Shown piece after piece: positions 6,168-14,210 of a stretch of 17,649 bases of DNA. The notes beneath the pieces are model-generated. The model searched no databases. It worked only from the letters and a program-made list of their open reading frames with translations, and had not been told where the DNA came from. The DNA is taken from the NCBI GenBank assembly GCA_002782905.1, contig PFJA01000264.1:1-17649 (forward strand). The letters are read 5' to 3'. This DNA is from Lysobacterales bacterium CG_4_10_14_3_um_filter_64_11. GTDB lineage: Bacteria; Pseudomonadota; Gammaproteobacteria; Xanthomonadales; Xanthomonadaceae. A program made the position numbers and the translations under genes. The first letter of the stretch is position 1; each line of letters opens with the position of its first letter.

Positions 6168-7052
6168 TCATGGCGTGATCGGCGCCCAGTCCTCCAGACC
6201 GTAACGGACGAGCAGTTTGGCGAGCTCACCCGATGCCCGCGCCTGCTCCAAGGTGCTGTCGAATGCGGCAATCAACTTGCCGCCGCGCTCGTTGGGTGTG
6301 CAGGCGACAAACAGGTCGTCGGCTTCGGTGAGGTTGCTGGAAATCGGAATCACCCGAGCACTCAAACCCATTTCCTTTAGGCTGGCGGCGGCGACGTTTT
6401 CATCTTCGATCAGAACATCGATCTTCTTGGTCACCAGTTTCATCACCAACAACGGAAAGGCGCGGCGGCTGGCCTCGACGCGGCTGACTTGCGCACCATC
6501 GTCGGCCAGCACGGCATCAATCGCATCGCCATAGGAATAATCCTGTACCACGCCGATGCGCAGGGGTTTGAGATCAGCGACACCATTGAGCGAAATGGCC
6601 TGGCCATCGCGATCATGCGCGACATCGCGATGGCTGGGCAATGGCGCGCTGCCGATGGCGCTGGTCACTTCATCAAGTACATCGGCATCCCCGGCGCGGC
6701 CATACACCACGTTCTGACTGCTGCCCCACGGTGTGCGGGTACGCAGATGATCCGGGGCATCGCTTGCAATCGCCCCCACCACGCAGTCGACGGTACCCGA
6801 TAGCGAACGTTGCAGCGCCAGTTCCCAGTCCATCAGGCGGTAGTCGACGGTATCGCCGCGGCTCGCCGCCGCCAGCCGCAGCAAGTCGATCATGTAGCCT
6901 TCCTGGGGACTGCCCGGTTCGCCGTTGTACGGAAACCAGTAATCGCTGCGAACGGTGATGGTGTCGGCACGAGCTGCTGTGCCGAGTGTCAGCGCGAGCA
7001 GGGTGGCGACTAGTGATGCATGATGTGGCAAAAACAGTTTGTGTTGTGGCAT
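6168..7052 (-). CDS. Periplasmic solute-binding protein (SBP_bac_3 / PBP2 fold)
   Basis: This 294-aa protein has a signal peptide ending TAARA at about residue 29, then a mature chain typical of bacterial extracellular solute-binding proteins family 3. It opens with YWFPYNGEPGSPQEGYMIDL, followed by a mid-domain DCVVGAIASD and a second-lobe LRIGVVQDYSYGDAIDAVL. Family members usually deliver polar amino acids or other small ligands to ABC permeases, or feed sensor proteins. No permease or ATPase gene is adjacent, so it may be an orphan receptor or serve a transporter encoded elsewhere. GGGGGAA just before the ATG supports the start. It is convergent with the dksA-like gene and divergent from the sodium symporter. 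The ligand is unknown. Confidence 0.8.
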   Translation of the reverse strand: MPQHKLFLPHHASLVATLLALTLGTAARADTITVRSDYWFPYNGEPGSPQEGYMIDLLRLAAASRGDTVDYRLMDWELALQRSLSGTVDCVVGAIASDAPDHLRTRTPWGSSQNVVYGRAGDADVLDEVTSAIGSAPLPSHRDVAHDRDGQAISLNGVADLKPLRIGVVQDYSYGDAIDAVLADDGAQVSRVEASRRAFPLLVMKLVTKKIDVLIEDENVAAASLKEMGLSARVIPISSNLTEADDLFVACTPNERGGKLIAAFDSTLEQARASGELAKLLVRYGLEDWAPITP

Positions 7053-7118
7053 GGTTCCCCCGGGATGGCTGCCTTGGCGCAGTCATCATGTCGTGATGCC
7101 ACGCTCCTTGTGGACAGG

Positions 7119-7138
7119 CAGGTTGCGGTAGCAACCTG
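7119..7138. other. Perfect 8-bp hairpin in the divergent SBP/symporter gap
   Basis: CAGGTTGC, loop GGTA, GCAACCTG forms a perfect stem. It has no following T-run, so it is not a classic terminator. It could be an operator or a leader RNA structure in the 221-bp divergent region. A possible -10 for the symporter, CATAAT, lies at 7244-7249, with TTGTGA at 7219-7224 and a long 19-bp spacer. No riboswitch consensus was recognised. Confidence 0.35.
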
Positions 7139-7273
7139 AAGGTGGTGGAGCAGTCATTTTCCCGCCAGCAACCGACCGTTCCGGTAATGGCAAAGTTCCA
7201 TGGACGAGGTCTTGGCAATTGTGATCGCTCGCGACAGGGTAACCATAATTTATCGACGATGGGAGGGCTGACC

Positions 7274-7348
7274 ATGCATGGTTGGCCCGCACTGCGCATG
7301 CACGACGCATGGGGTACTGCTTGCGCGGTACTACGGGTGCCGCGTTGA
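7274..7348 (+). CDS. Putative 24-residue leader peptide ORF upstream of the NSS symporter
   Basis: The best Shine-Dalgarno sequence in this region (GGAGGG, 7262-7267, 6-nt spacer) serves ATG 7274, which is out of frame with the transporter. It opens a 24-codon ORF ending at TGA 7346-7348. That stop overlaps an in-frame TTG start of the transporter (TTGA at 7345-7348), the geometry expected for translational coupling. The peptide has two tryptophans and no recognisable domain. It could equally be a chance ORF, or the true transporter start displaced by a sequencing frameshift. Confidence 0.35.
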   Translation: MHGWPALRMHDAWGTACAVLRVPR

Positions 7349-8655
7349 CCTACAGCGACCGATTTTCCGGCCGGCTTGCGGCATGGCTGTCGATGGTGGG
7401 TGTCGCCATCGGGCTGGGTAATGTCTGGCGCTTTCCGTACATGATGGGGCAGCATGGTGGCAGCGCTTTTTTACTGGTTTATGCAGCGCTGACCGTGTTG
7501 TTGGCGATGCCGGTACTGGCCGCGGAGTGGGCACTTGGCCGCGCCTTGCGGGTTGGCCCGGTGCCGGGTTTTCGCGCGGCGTTTGGCCGCCGTGCCGGCT
7601 TGCTCATCGGCAGCGTGCTGGTGGTAGCGATCGTGATTGCCGACTCGTATTACATCGTGATTATCGCCAACATCGTTTTTACCGCACTATATGGGCTGGG
7701 CAAAGGCTTCGGCCCCCACGCCGACGCCGGACTGACGGCGGGCCTTGGCAATGGCGGCGTGCAGTATGGGTTGGCCGTGCTGGTGCTGGCGGCGGCTTGC
7801 TGGGTGATGGCGCGGGGTGTGCGCGAGGGGATCGAGCGCATCAGCCGCTGGTTTGTGCCGGCATTTGGCGTGGTGGTGCTGTATCTTGTGGTCAATGCGC
7901 TGTTGCTCGCTGGCGTCGGCAACAAGTTGCTGGTTTTTCTGCGCCCGGACTTTGCGTTGCTGAGCGCCACCGACGTGTTTGCCGCGATGGGCCAGGCGGT
8001 GTTCTCGTTGGGCGTCGGCGGCACCATCATGCTGGTTTATGGGGGCTATCTTGAGCGCGATACACCAATTGTTTCGACCGCACTGCTGACCGCGCTCGGC
8101 GATATGTCGGGCGCACTGCTGGCTGCCTTGTTCATCGTGCCCAGCGTGTTGTATTTCGGGCTGGACATGGCGGCCGGTCCGGGTCTGGTATTTTCGACCT
8201 TGCCCAAGCTGTTTGCGCTGATGCCGGGTGGGCGCTGGCTGGGTGTGGCATTTCTTGCCGCGTTCGTGCTGATGGCATTCCTGTCGGCGCTGGCGGCGCT
8301 GGAAGTGGGTCTGGTCGGCTTGCGCGATATGGTCGGCGGGCGCTGGTCACGCCGGCGCATTGCGCTGATCCTATTTGCGCTCGAAGCGGTGTTGATGCTG
8401 CCCAGCGCGCTGTGGCCGTCGATCATCGGCACCCTGGATCTGCTGTTTGGCTCGGGCATGCAAACCGCAGGCGCGCTGGCGGCGGTGTTGGCATTGGGCT
8501 GGAGTGCGAGCCGCAAGCAGGCGATGGCAGAATTGTTCACCGCACCAGTCGACCGCTGGCAGGTCGGCTTTGTATTCTGGTTACGCTGGGTGGTGCCTGC
8601 CGCGCTGTTGGTCATCGCGCTGCTGTTCGTGCGTGAGCAGCTTCCGGTGGTGTAA
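7345..8655 (+). CDS. Sodium-dependent transporter, neurotransmitter:sodium symporter (NSS/SNF) family
   Basis: This is an integral inner-membrane Na+-coupled symporter of the LeuT/MhsT type, probably for amino acids. From TTG 7345 it has 436 aa, dominated by 11-12 hydrophobic segments. TM1 carries the signature GLGNVWRFPYM, which in LeuT lines the Na+ and substrate sites; SLGVGGTIMLVYGGYL matches TM6. The TTG start places GLGN at residues 23-26, almost exactly as in LeuT, and overlaps the stop of a small upstream ORF. ATG 7309 and TTG 7282 are in-frame alternatives without ribosome-binding sites. The following oxygenase gene is only 60 bp downstream, so the two may be co-transcribed. The substrate cannot be told from sequence. 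Confidence 0.9.
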   Translation: MTYSDRFSGRLAAWLSMVGVAIGLGNVWRFPYMMGQHGGSAFLLVYAALTVLLAMPVLAAEWALGRALRVGPVPGFRAAFGRRAGLLIGSVLVVAIVIADSYYIVIIANIVFTALYGLGKGFGPHADAGLTAGLGNGGVQYGLAVLVLAAACWVMARGVREGIERISRWFVPAFGVVVLYLVVNALLLAGVGNKLLVFLRPDFALLSATDVFAAMGQAVFSLGVGGTIMLVYGGYLERDTPIVSTALLTALGDMSGALLAALFIVPSVLYFGLDMAAGPGLVFSTLPKLFALMPGGRWLGVAFLAAFVLMAFLSALAALEVGLVGLRDMVGGRWSRRRIALILFALEAVLMLPSALWPSIIGTLDLLFGSGMQTAGALAAVLALGWSASRKQAMAELFTAPVDRWQVGFVFWLRWVVPAALLVIALLFVREQLPVV

Positions 8656-8669
8656 TGTTTCCGGGTTGT

Positions 8670-8681
8670 GCCAGCGCTGGC
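8670..8681. repeat. 12-bp perfect palindrome between symporter and oxygenase genes
   Basis: GCCAGCGCTGGC is a perfect palindrome in the 60-bp gap. Alternatively GTGCC (8668-8672) pairs with GGCAC (8683-8687). It is not followed by a T-run. It may be an operator or a weak RNA hairpin modulating read-through. Confidence 0.3.
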
Positions 8682-8715
8682 GGGCACGAAACACGAGACG
8701 AGGGACACTTGCATC

Positions 8716-9807
8716 ATGTCAGACACACAGGATCACGGCATCAACGCTCTCAATCGCGACTTCAGTCAGTTCGATCAGGTCAACAAGCCGCAGACCTATC
8801 GCTTGTCGGAGGCCGCGCAAGGCGAGGCCTTTGATGAGGACTTTGTCATTCGAACCTGTGATCTGGCGGATTTTTTCCATGGTGGGGATGCCGGCAAGCA
8901 GCGTTTCGCGCAATCGCTTGGCGCTGCGATGCAAGAGATCGGATTTGCGATTCTGGTGGGCCATGGCGTGCCGCCGTCGCTTTACGCGCGCGCCGAACAG
9001 GCCTGTTGCCGGTTGTTCGAAACCGTGCCGATGACCGAGCGCACGCGGTATCTGGCGAAGCGTCAGGGTTCGGTCAATCAGGGCTATTTCCCGATCCGGG
9101 AAACCACGATCATTCATCCGGATCTGGTCGAGGGCTGGGTGTTTTGCCGGCGCGCGTTCGATCTGGATCACAACGACCTGAATCAGAAACGGGATTTCGA
9201 TGCCGGTGAATTCTGGCCGCGGCCCGACTACGAACCGATTTTCCGGGCGTTGGTGCAGGCGCAGGAGCCGTTGATCGCACCGATCATGCAAAGCATCCTG
9301 CGCTATCTGGGCTGCGATCCGCACCTGTACGACCGCCGTCTGGCGGCGACCAATTTCGGGTTCCGGCTCAACTATTACCCGCCGCCTGGGCTGTGCGAGG
9401 CGCTGCCGGCCGGCGGCCGGATGCTCGGCCACGAGGATGTCGATCTGTTCACCCTGCTGCCGGCGCCGGCAGTGGAAGGCTTGCAGGTGCTCAACCGGCG
9501 CAACATGAAGTGGATACGGCTCGCCGCGCCGCCAGGCAGCATCATCCTCAACACCGGCGATTACATGCAGCGCATCAGCAATGACCGCTTGCCGTCCACC
9601 ACCCATCGGGTGAGCCAGCCGCGCGACCCGGCGGCGCGGCGGCAACCACGCATCTCATTGCCGATGGCGATCTATGTCTGGGAGGATGAGATCCTCGAAG
9701 TGCTGCCGGGTTTGGGTGAGCCCAAATACCCGCCGGTATCGGCGCTCACCTTTCACACCCACACCACCGCCAAGTATTACGGCGCGGATTATGCAGTGAC
9801 CGGTTGA
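8716..9807 (+). CDS. 2-oxoglutarate/Fe(II)-dependent oxygenase, isopenicillin N synthase family
   Basis: This 363-aa soluble protein has the DIOX_N domain (about residues 45-150, including IGFAILVGHGVP) and the C-terminal 2OG-FeII oxygenase jelly-roll. Iron ligands are H239 and D241 (HED) and H297 (THRVSQP). R312 and S314 (RIS) form the co-substrate-binding RxS motif, so the enzyme looks complete. Family members include IPNS, plant-type dioxygenases and bacterial hydroxylases acting on amino acids, purines or hormones. The start ATG 8716 follows GAGGGA at 8699-8704; an earlier in-frame start at 8668 would overlap the palindrome. It may form an operon with the preceding sodium symporter, suggesting it acts on the imported solute, which is inference. 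The substrate is unknown. Confidence 0.87.
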   Translation: MSDTQDHGINALNRDFSQFDQVNKPQTYRLSEAAQGEAFDEDFVIRTCDLADFFHGGDAGKQRFAQSLGAAMQEIGFAILVGHGVPPSLYARAEQACCRLFETVPMTERTRYLAKRQGSVNQGYFPIRETTIIHPDLVEGWVFCRRAFDLDHNDLNQKRDFDAGEFWPRPDYEPIFRALVQAQEPLIAPIMQSILRYLGCDPHLYDRRLAATNFGFRLNYYPPPGLCEALPAGGRMLGHEDVDLFTLLPAPAVEGLQVLNRRNMKWIRLAAPPGSIILNTGDYMQRISNDRLPSTTHRVSQPRDPAARRQPRISLPMAIYVWEDEILEVLPGLGEPKYPPVSALTFHTHTTAKYYGADYAVTG

Positions 9808-9826
9808 TCCCGACACTGCAATCGCG

Positions 9827-11860
9827 TTACAGCGCGTCCCAACCCGGGCGTGGTGCAAAGCGTGGCCCGTGTCGCTGCGCCAGTTGCTCGAGCCTGGCCT
9901 TGAGTTGGGCCGGGCCGGCGGCACGGGCATGGCTGATCGGACCGCCTCGGAACGGTGCAAAGCCGGTACCGAAGATCACCCCGGCATCAAGCAGGTCGGC
10001 ATCGGCGACCACGCCCTCGTGCAGACAGGCCACCGCCTCGTTGATGAACGGCAAAATCAGGCGGTCTTCGAGGTCTTCGGGAGCCTTGTAGTCGCTCGGT
10101 ACTTCGGGCTTTTTGGCGCGGCCGTTTTCCCAGGTGTAAAACCCTTGCCCGTCCTTGCGCCCGCGCTTGCCGGCTTGCAGCAGCGAATCCAGCCCATCCG
10201 GGATGCTCAGGCCGAGGAACGGCGTCAGCACCTTGGCCACCGACGCGGCGACGTCCAGGCCCACGGTGTCGGCCAGTTCGATCGGCCCCATCGGCATGCC
10301 GAACGTGACCGCGGCGCGGTCGATCACCGGGCCGGGAATGCCTTCGCCGTAGCAGGTGATGGCTTCGAGCATGTACGGGAACAGCACGCGGTTGACCAGG
10401 AACCCCGGGCTGCCCGCCACCGGCACCGGCAGTTTGTCGATGGCGCGACAGAATGCGGCCAGACGGCGTTCGGTTTCCGCGTCCAGGCCATCGTGACGCA
10501 CGATTTCGACCAACGGCATCATCGCCACCGGGTTGAAGTAGTGCAGCCCGGCGAAACGCGCCGGGTGCGTGATACCCGCGCGCAGATCGGTCAACGGGAT
10601 CGAACTGGTGTTGCTGGTGAGGATCGCGTCGGGCTTGAGGGTTTCCTCAACCGTGGCGAACAGTGCCTTTTTGGCGTCGAGGTTTTCGAAGATGGCCTCG
10701 ATCACCAGGTCCGCCGAGGTCACACCCTCGCCGCTTACATCCGCGCGCAGGCGCGCCATCGCAGCTTGGCGCTGGTCGTCGCGTTTCAGCTTTTTCTCGA
10801 ACAGGCCGCGCGCCCGCGTCAGCGCCGGCTCGATGTATTTTTGCTCGCGATCCTGCAAGGTGACAGCAAAGCCCTTGAGCGCACACCAGGCGGCGATGTC
10901 GCCGCCCATCACGCCGGCACCGACCACATGCACATGCTTGATGCCGTGGTCTTTGCCGCCAAGGCTCTTGAGCCGTTCTTGCAGGAAGAAAATGCGCACC
11001 AGATTGCGCGCGGTGGGGGTCTGCGCCAGCTTGACCACGCTGCGTGCCTCGGCGTTCAGCCGCGCCTGCACCGAGCCGCCGGAACGGCGCCAGGTTTCGA
11101 TCAATGCAAACGGTGCCGGATAGTGCGCCTTGCGTGCCTTGCGTGCCACCTGTTTGACCAGGATCGGTGCCAGAATCTGGCGCGCCAGCCACGTGTTGGT
11201 CGCCCACGCCAGCGCGCGTTGCTTGAGTGGTCGGGAATGTCCGCGTTTGGCCAATTCAATGGCGGCGTCCAGCAACAACGCCGGCTCGCTGACTTTATCG
11301 ACCAGCCCGATCAAGCGCGCGGCGTTGGCCGATAGCGCCCGCCCGGTCAGCATCATGTCCATCGCCGCTGGCGCGCCTACCAGCCGCGGCAGACGTACGC
11401 TGCCACCCCATCCCGGGTAAATACCGAGCTTCACCTCCGGCAGCCCGATTCGGGTTTGCTCGGCATTGCTGGCGATGCGGTAACGGCAAGCCAGCGCCAA
11501 TTCGGTGCCGCCGCCCATGCAGTGGCCATGAATCGCCGCGACGCTCGGGCAGGGCAATTCAGCCAGGCGTTGATAGACCGCTTGGCCGCGTGCAATGGCA
11601 TCGGCGGTGGTGCCGTTGGCATCGAAGGTTTGAAACTCGTGGATGTCGGCGCCTGGGACAAAGCCCGCTGCTTTGCCCGATTGGATCACCAGTGCACTGG
11701 GCTTGGTGATGGCGATCCGCTCGACCGCCTGTCCCAGTTCATCGAGAACCGCCTGCGACAGGGCGTTGACGCTGTTGTCGGCACGATCCAGGGTCAGTAC
11801 GACGACCCCATCGGGCCGAATCTGGCTGTGCCAATGTTGGAAGCGAAGGCCGTCGAACAT
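9827..11860 (-). CDS. Fatty-acid oxidation multifunctional enzyme (enoyl-CoA hydratase / 3-hydroxyacyl-CoA dehydrogenase), FadB/FadJ type
   Basis: This 677-aa protein carries out the second and third steps of beta-oxidation. The N-terminal crotonase domain (about 1-190) has oxyanion-hole sequence GADIHEF and the two catalytic glutamates E120 (GGGTE) and E142 (LPEVKLG). The NAD-binding 3-hydroxyacyl-CoA dehydrogenase domain begins at about 307, with GAGVMG at 314-319, the SNTSSIPLTDL strand, and catalytic H440 in GLHYFNP. The C-terminal dehydrogenase domains follow (GFLVNRVLFPYM; GRKDGQGFYTW). Length is slightly shorter than E. coli FadB/FadJ (about 715-730). A thiolase partner (fadA/fadI) is not next to it. 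It is convergent with the oxygenase gene and divergent from rpoE across a 169-bp gap. FadB versus FadJ cannot be decided here. Confidence 0.93.
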   Translation of the reverse strand: MFDGLRFQHWHSQIRPDGVVVLTLDRADNSVNALSQAVLDELGQAVERIAITKPSALVIQSGKAAGFVPGADIHEFQTFDANGTTADAIARGQAVYQRLAELPCPSVAAIHGHCMGGGTELALACRYRIASNAEQTRIGLPEVKLGIYPGWGGSVRLPRLVGAPAAMDMMLTGRALSANAARLIGLVDKVSEPALLLDAAIELAKRGHSRPLKQRALAWATNTWLARQILAPILVKQVARKARKAHYPAPFALIETWRRSGGSVQARLNAEARSVVKLAQTPTARNLVRIFFLQERLKSLGGKDHGIKHVHVVGAGVMGGDIAAWCALKGFAVTLQDREQKYIEPALTRARGLFEKKLKRDDQRQAAMARLRADVSGEGVTSADLVIEAIFENLDAKKALFATVEETLKPDAILTSNTSSIPLTDLRAGITHPARFAGLHYFNPVAMMPLVEIVRHDGLDAETERRLAAFCRAIDKLPVPVAGSPGFLVNRVLFPYMLEAITCYGEGIPGPVIDRAAVTFGMPMGPIELADTVGLDVAASVAKVLTPFLGLSIPDGLDSLLQAGKRGRKDGQGFYTWENGRAKKPEVPSDYKAPEDLEDRLILPFINEAVACLHEGVVADADLLDAGVIFGTGFAPFRGGPISHARAAGPAQLKARLEQLAQRHGPRFAPRPGWDAL

Positions 11861-11887
11861 GGGGGATTTCCGCTTTGAGTGATGAAC

Positions 11888-11941
11888 ACCGTATCATCCG
11901 GCGCAGGCACCGGCAGGTCAATGCCGGACGATAGGTACGGT
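11888..11941. promoter_or_regulatory. Imperfect palindrome in the divergent fadB-like/rpoE gap
   Basis: Arms TATCATCCGGC (11892-11902) and GCCGGACGATA (11923-11933) are inverted repeats with 10 of 11 matches. An outer ACCG/CGGT pair (11888-11891 and 11938-11941) is offset by 4 nt. It lies just upstream of the fadB-like start and just before the rpoE promoter. It may be an operator for a dimeric regulator or a hairpin in the fadB-like leader. No known consensus was identified. Confidence 0.4.
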
Positions 11942-11946
11942 CCAGT

Positions 11947-11974
11947 GAACTTTTTGCACTGATCGAGAGTCTTC
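11947..11974 (+). promoter_or_regulatory. Sigma-E (RpoE/AlgU)-type promoter for rpoE
   Basis: GAACTT (11947-11952) is a perfect sigma-E -35 element. After a 17-bp spacer, TCTTC (11970-11974) approximates the -10 (TCTGA). It lies 56 bp before the rpoE ATG. Autoregulation of rpoE by its own sigma factor is well established in E. coli and Pseudomonas, so the location fits. Confidence 0.6.
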
Positions 11975-12029
11975 AGCAGCGACCTGTAGCGATTCGCCCA
12001 GGTTGCGCCGACAGGGAGTAACGGCCCGA

Positions 12030-12623
12030 ATGGCCGATAACGAAGTGGATCAGGCGCTGGTTTTACGCGTGCAACAAGGCGACAAGGCCGCCTTCGATCT
12101 GTTGGTGCGCAAGTACCAGTACAAGATTGGCGGCCTGATTTCCCGTTACATCGCGGACTGGAGCGAGTGTCAGGATGTTGCCCAGGAGACGTTCATTCGT
12201 GCCTATCGAGCACTGGCGAACTTTCGTGGCGACAGTCAGTTTTACACATGGCTGTACAAGATTGCAGTGAATACGGCAAAAAACCATCTGGTCGCGCAGA
12301 AACGACGCCCGCCCAGTGAGGACATCGACGCAGCCGATGCAGTGCAGTACCAGTCGGGTGATCGCCTGCGCAACACCGACACGCCGGAGCACGAGTTGTT
12401 GCGTCAGGAAATCGAAAAAACCGTCACCGACACGGTTGATAAATTGCCCGATGAACTGCGTACCGCGATCAGTTTGCGCGAAGTGGATGGTTTGAGTTAC
12501 GAGGAAATTGCGGAAGCGATGGATTGCCCGATCGGTACGGTTCGGTCGCGGATTTTCCGGGCGCGCGAAGCGATCGATGTGCAGTTGCGGCCACTTTTGG
12601 ACGACAAGCGAGAACGATCATGA
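12030..12623 (+). CDS. rpoE: RNA polymerase sigma factor RpoE (AlgU), extracytoplasmic stress
   Basis: This 197-aa ECF sigma factor directs the envelope-stress response. Region 2 contains the AFDLLVRKYQYKI helix, DVAQETFIRAYRAL and the -10-recognition part FYTWLYKIAVNTAKN. Region 4 has the helix-turn-helix SYEEIAEAMDCPIGTVRSRI. Both closely match RpoE/AlgU of gammaproteobacteria. ATG 12030 (MADNEVDQALV) is chosen because homologues start with a short acidic peptide before DQALV, and AGGGAG lies at 12013-12018. It heads an operon with rseA (ATGA overlap), rseB, rseC and mucD, and has a sigma-E-like promoter upstream. The membrane anti-sigma factor RseA should hold it inactive until stress-induced proteolysis. 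Confidence 0.96.
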   Translation: MADNEVDQALVLRVQQGDKAAFDLLVRKYQYKIGGLISRYIADWSECQDVAQETFIRAYRALANFRGDSQFYTWLYKIAVNTAKNHLVAQKRRPPSEDIDAADAVQYQSGDRLRNTDTPEHELLRQEIEKTVTDTVDKLPDELRTAISLREVDGLSYEEIAEAMDCPIGTVRSRIFRAREAIDVQLRPLLDDKRERS

Positions 12624-13279
12624 GCCAACACGACAAGAGCAACCCATTGGCGGCGTTGTCCAGCCTTTTCGATGGCGAACTGGCCGCCGACGAATCGAAG
12701 TTCCTGCTGCGGCGGGTCAGTGCGGATCGCAATCTGGCCGACACCTGGAGCCGCTGGAGTTTGGCTGCGGTGGCGATGCGACGGCAGACATCGCTGCCGA
12801 TGGCGGCCGATTTTGCGCAGCGGGTAGCCAACGCTGTGGCCGCCGAGCCACCGCTGAAACGGTCTGCCACCGCCGCTTCCCGGCCGCTGTTGCGCTGGGC
12901 TGGCGGGCTGGCGGTAGCGGCGAGTACGGCGCTGCTCGCGTTACTGGTGATGACGCCCGATCAGATTGGTGCAGGGCAGGGCGATTTGGCGCAACATCCG
13001 GGCTCGGTCGCGCAGGTGGCGCCATCGGATTTGCGTGAATCGGATCTGCGTCCCCAGTTTGCGCCGGCTGACAGCGTGGCGGCATCGGCGCTGTCCACGG
13101 TGTTGCAGTTCGGTGCCGAGCGCGATGGCCTGAGCCCGGAGTTGCAGGACTACATGATCCGGCACAACGCCATGTTGCGTGAAGCCGGCATCGGCGGTTT
13201 TGTGCCGTATGTCGATGTCATCGCCCATCCGAAAGCCGAGGCACAGACGGCGTCGTTGCAGCAGGATGCGCCGCAATGA
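12620..13279 (+). CDS. rseA: Sigma-E anti-sigma factor RseA (MucA)
   Basis: This 219-aa single-pass inner-membrane protein has a cytoplasmic N-terminal RseA domain (SSLFDGELAADE near residues 13-25, then DTWSRWSLAAVAMRR) that clamps the sigma factor. One membrane segment spans about residues 92-111 (WAGGLAVAASTALLALLV). A periplasmic tail of about 105 residues would contact RseB. Its ATG overlaps the rpoE stop (ATGA, 12620-12623), a start inside the longer open frame chosen for this coupling and for the family N-terminus. In the known pathway RseA is cut by DegS and RseP-type proteases to free sigma-E. The sequence is weakly conserved, as usual for this family, so context carries much of the weight. 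Confidence 0.9.
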   Translation: MSQHDKSNPLAALSSLFDGELAADESKFLLRRVSADRNLADTWSRWSLAAVAMRRQTSLPMAADFAQRVANAVAAEPPLKRSATAASRPLLRWAGGLAVAASTALLALLVMTPDQIGAGQGDLAQHPGSVAQVAPSDLRESDLRPQFAPADSVAASALSTVLQFGAERDGLSPELQDYMIRHNAMLREAGIGGFVPYVDVIAHPKAEAQTASLQQDAPQ

Positions 13280-14202
13280 AACAGTGGCTGCTCGGGTTGC
13301 CGCTGGCATTGAGTGTCGCTGGCGTTGCCTGGGCGACTGATGCGGATCAGTGGCTGACGCGGATGGCCGGTGCGCTGGCGCAAACCGATTATCAGGGCAC
13401 TCTGGTCTACCTTGATGGCAGCCGCATGGAGACGCTGAAGGTCTATCGTTCGGCACGCGATGCGCGCGAGCGACTGGTGGTGTTGACCGGTGCACATCGT
13501 GAAATCGTCCGTGATGGCGACACCCTGATCTGTATCGGTGATGGCGATCCCACGGTCGCTTACGAAGGTTCGCCGCTGGCCAAGTGGCAGCAAACCGCCG
13601 ATGCCGTGCAGGCGGGCCTGCTGGCCGAATACGAGCGGCTGCTGGGCGGCATCGAGCGGGTGGCAGGTTACGACACGCAAGTTATTGTCTTGCAACCGCA
13701 TGATGCCCTGCGCTATGGCTATCGCCTGTGGCTGGAAATCAACACCGGATTGCCGCTGCGGATCGTGCTGGAAGACGCCGACAACAACGCGCAGCCGCTC
13801 GAACAACTGATGTTTACCGAGGTGCAAGTGGGTATCACCCCGGCGGCAGCGGATCTACGGCCATCGATACCCGATTTCAATCGGCACTTCCTGTTGGCTT
13901 CTGCCGCCACTGATGCTGTGGACCTGCCCTGGTCGGTGAACGATGTGCCGGCCGGATTCGTGCTGCGCTCGCAGCGGCGCAGTGAAACCGGCGATCATCT
14001 GGTATACAGCGATGGTCTTGCCAGTGTCTCGGTGTATATCGAACCCTTGCACGAGCAAGGTGGGCAAACCTCGGCCTCGCGCGCTGGCGCGGTGCATGCG
14101 CGTGCGTTTGCGTTGGGCGACCACCGCATTTTCGTGATTGGCAAAGTGCCAGCCGCGACGATCGAGCGATTTGCGCGCGGTGTCACCGCCGATTTGCGCT
14201 GA
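13276..14202 (+). CDS. rseB: Sigma-E regulatory protein RseB (MucB)
   Basis: This 308-aa periplasmic protein has a signal peptide at residues 1-20 (MKQWLLGLPLALSVAGVAWA). The N-terminal MucB/RseB domain has the lipoprotein-sensor-like fold (QWLTRMAGALAQTDYQGTLVY and YRLWLEINTGLPLRI). A smaller C-terminal domain follows (about 215-305; DLPWSVNDVPAGFVLRSQRR). RseB binds the periplasmic tail of RseA and protects it from proteolysis until mislocalised lipopolysaccharide or lipoproteins displace it. Its start codon overlaps the rseA stop (ATGA at 13276-13279). Family and context agree well. Confidence 0.93.
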   Translation: MKQWLLGLPLALSVAGVAWATDADQWLTRMAGALAQTDYQGTLVYLDGSRMETLKVYRSARDARERLVVLTGAHREIVRDGDTLICIGDGDPTVAYEGSPLAKWQQTADAVQAGLLAEYERLLGGIERVAGYDTQVIVLQPHDALRYGYRLWLEINTGLPLRIVLEDADNNAQPLEQLMFTEVQVGITPAAADLRPSIPDFNRHFLLASAATDAVDLPWSVNDVPAGFVLRSQRRSETGDHLVYSDGLASVSVYIEPLHEQGGQTSASRAGAVHARAFALGDHRIFVIGKVPAATIERFARGVTADLR

Positions 14203-14210
14203 GCCCTCCG

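Noticed and set aside
7193..7198. GAACTT on the minus strand as a sigma-E promoter for the binding-protein gene
   Set aside because: No acceptable -10 at 16-17 bp (only GTCGGT), and it lies about 140 bp from the start codon.
7053..7273. Riboswitch (for example glycine type) before the sodium symporter
   Set aside because: Only a simple hairpin is visible; no conserved aptamer core was recognised.
9869..11335. 488-codon plus-strand open frame opposite the fadB-like gene
   Set aside because: The opposite strand carries all catalytic motifs of FadB; the plus-strand product is His/Arg/Gln-rich with no domain.
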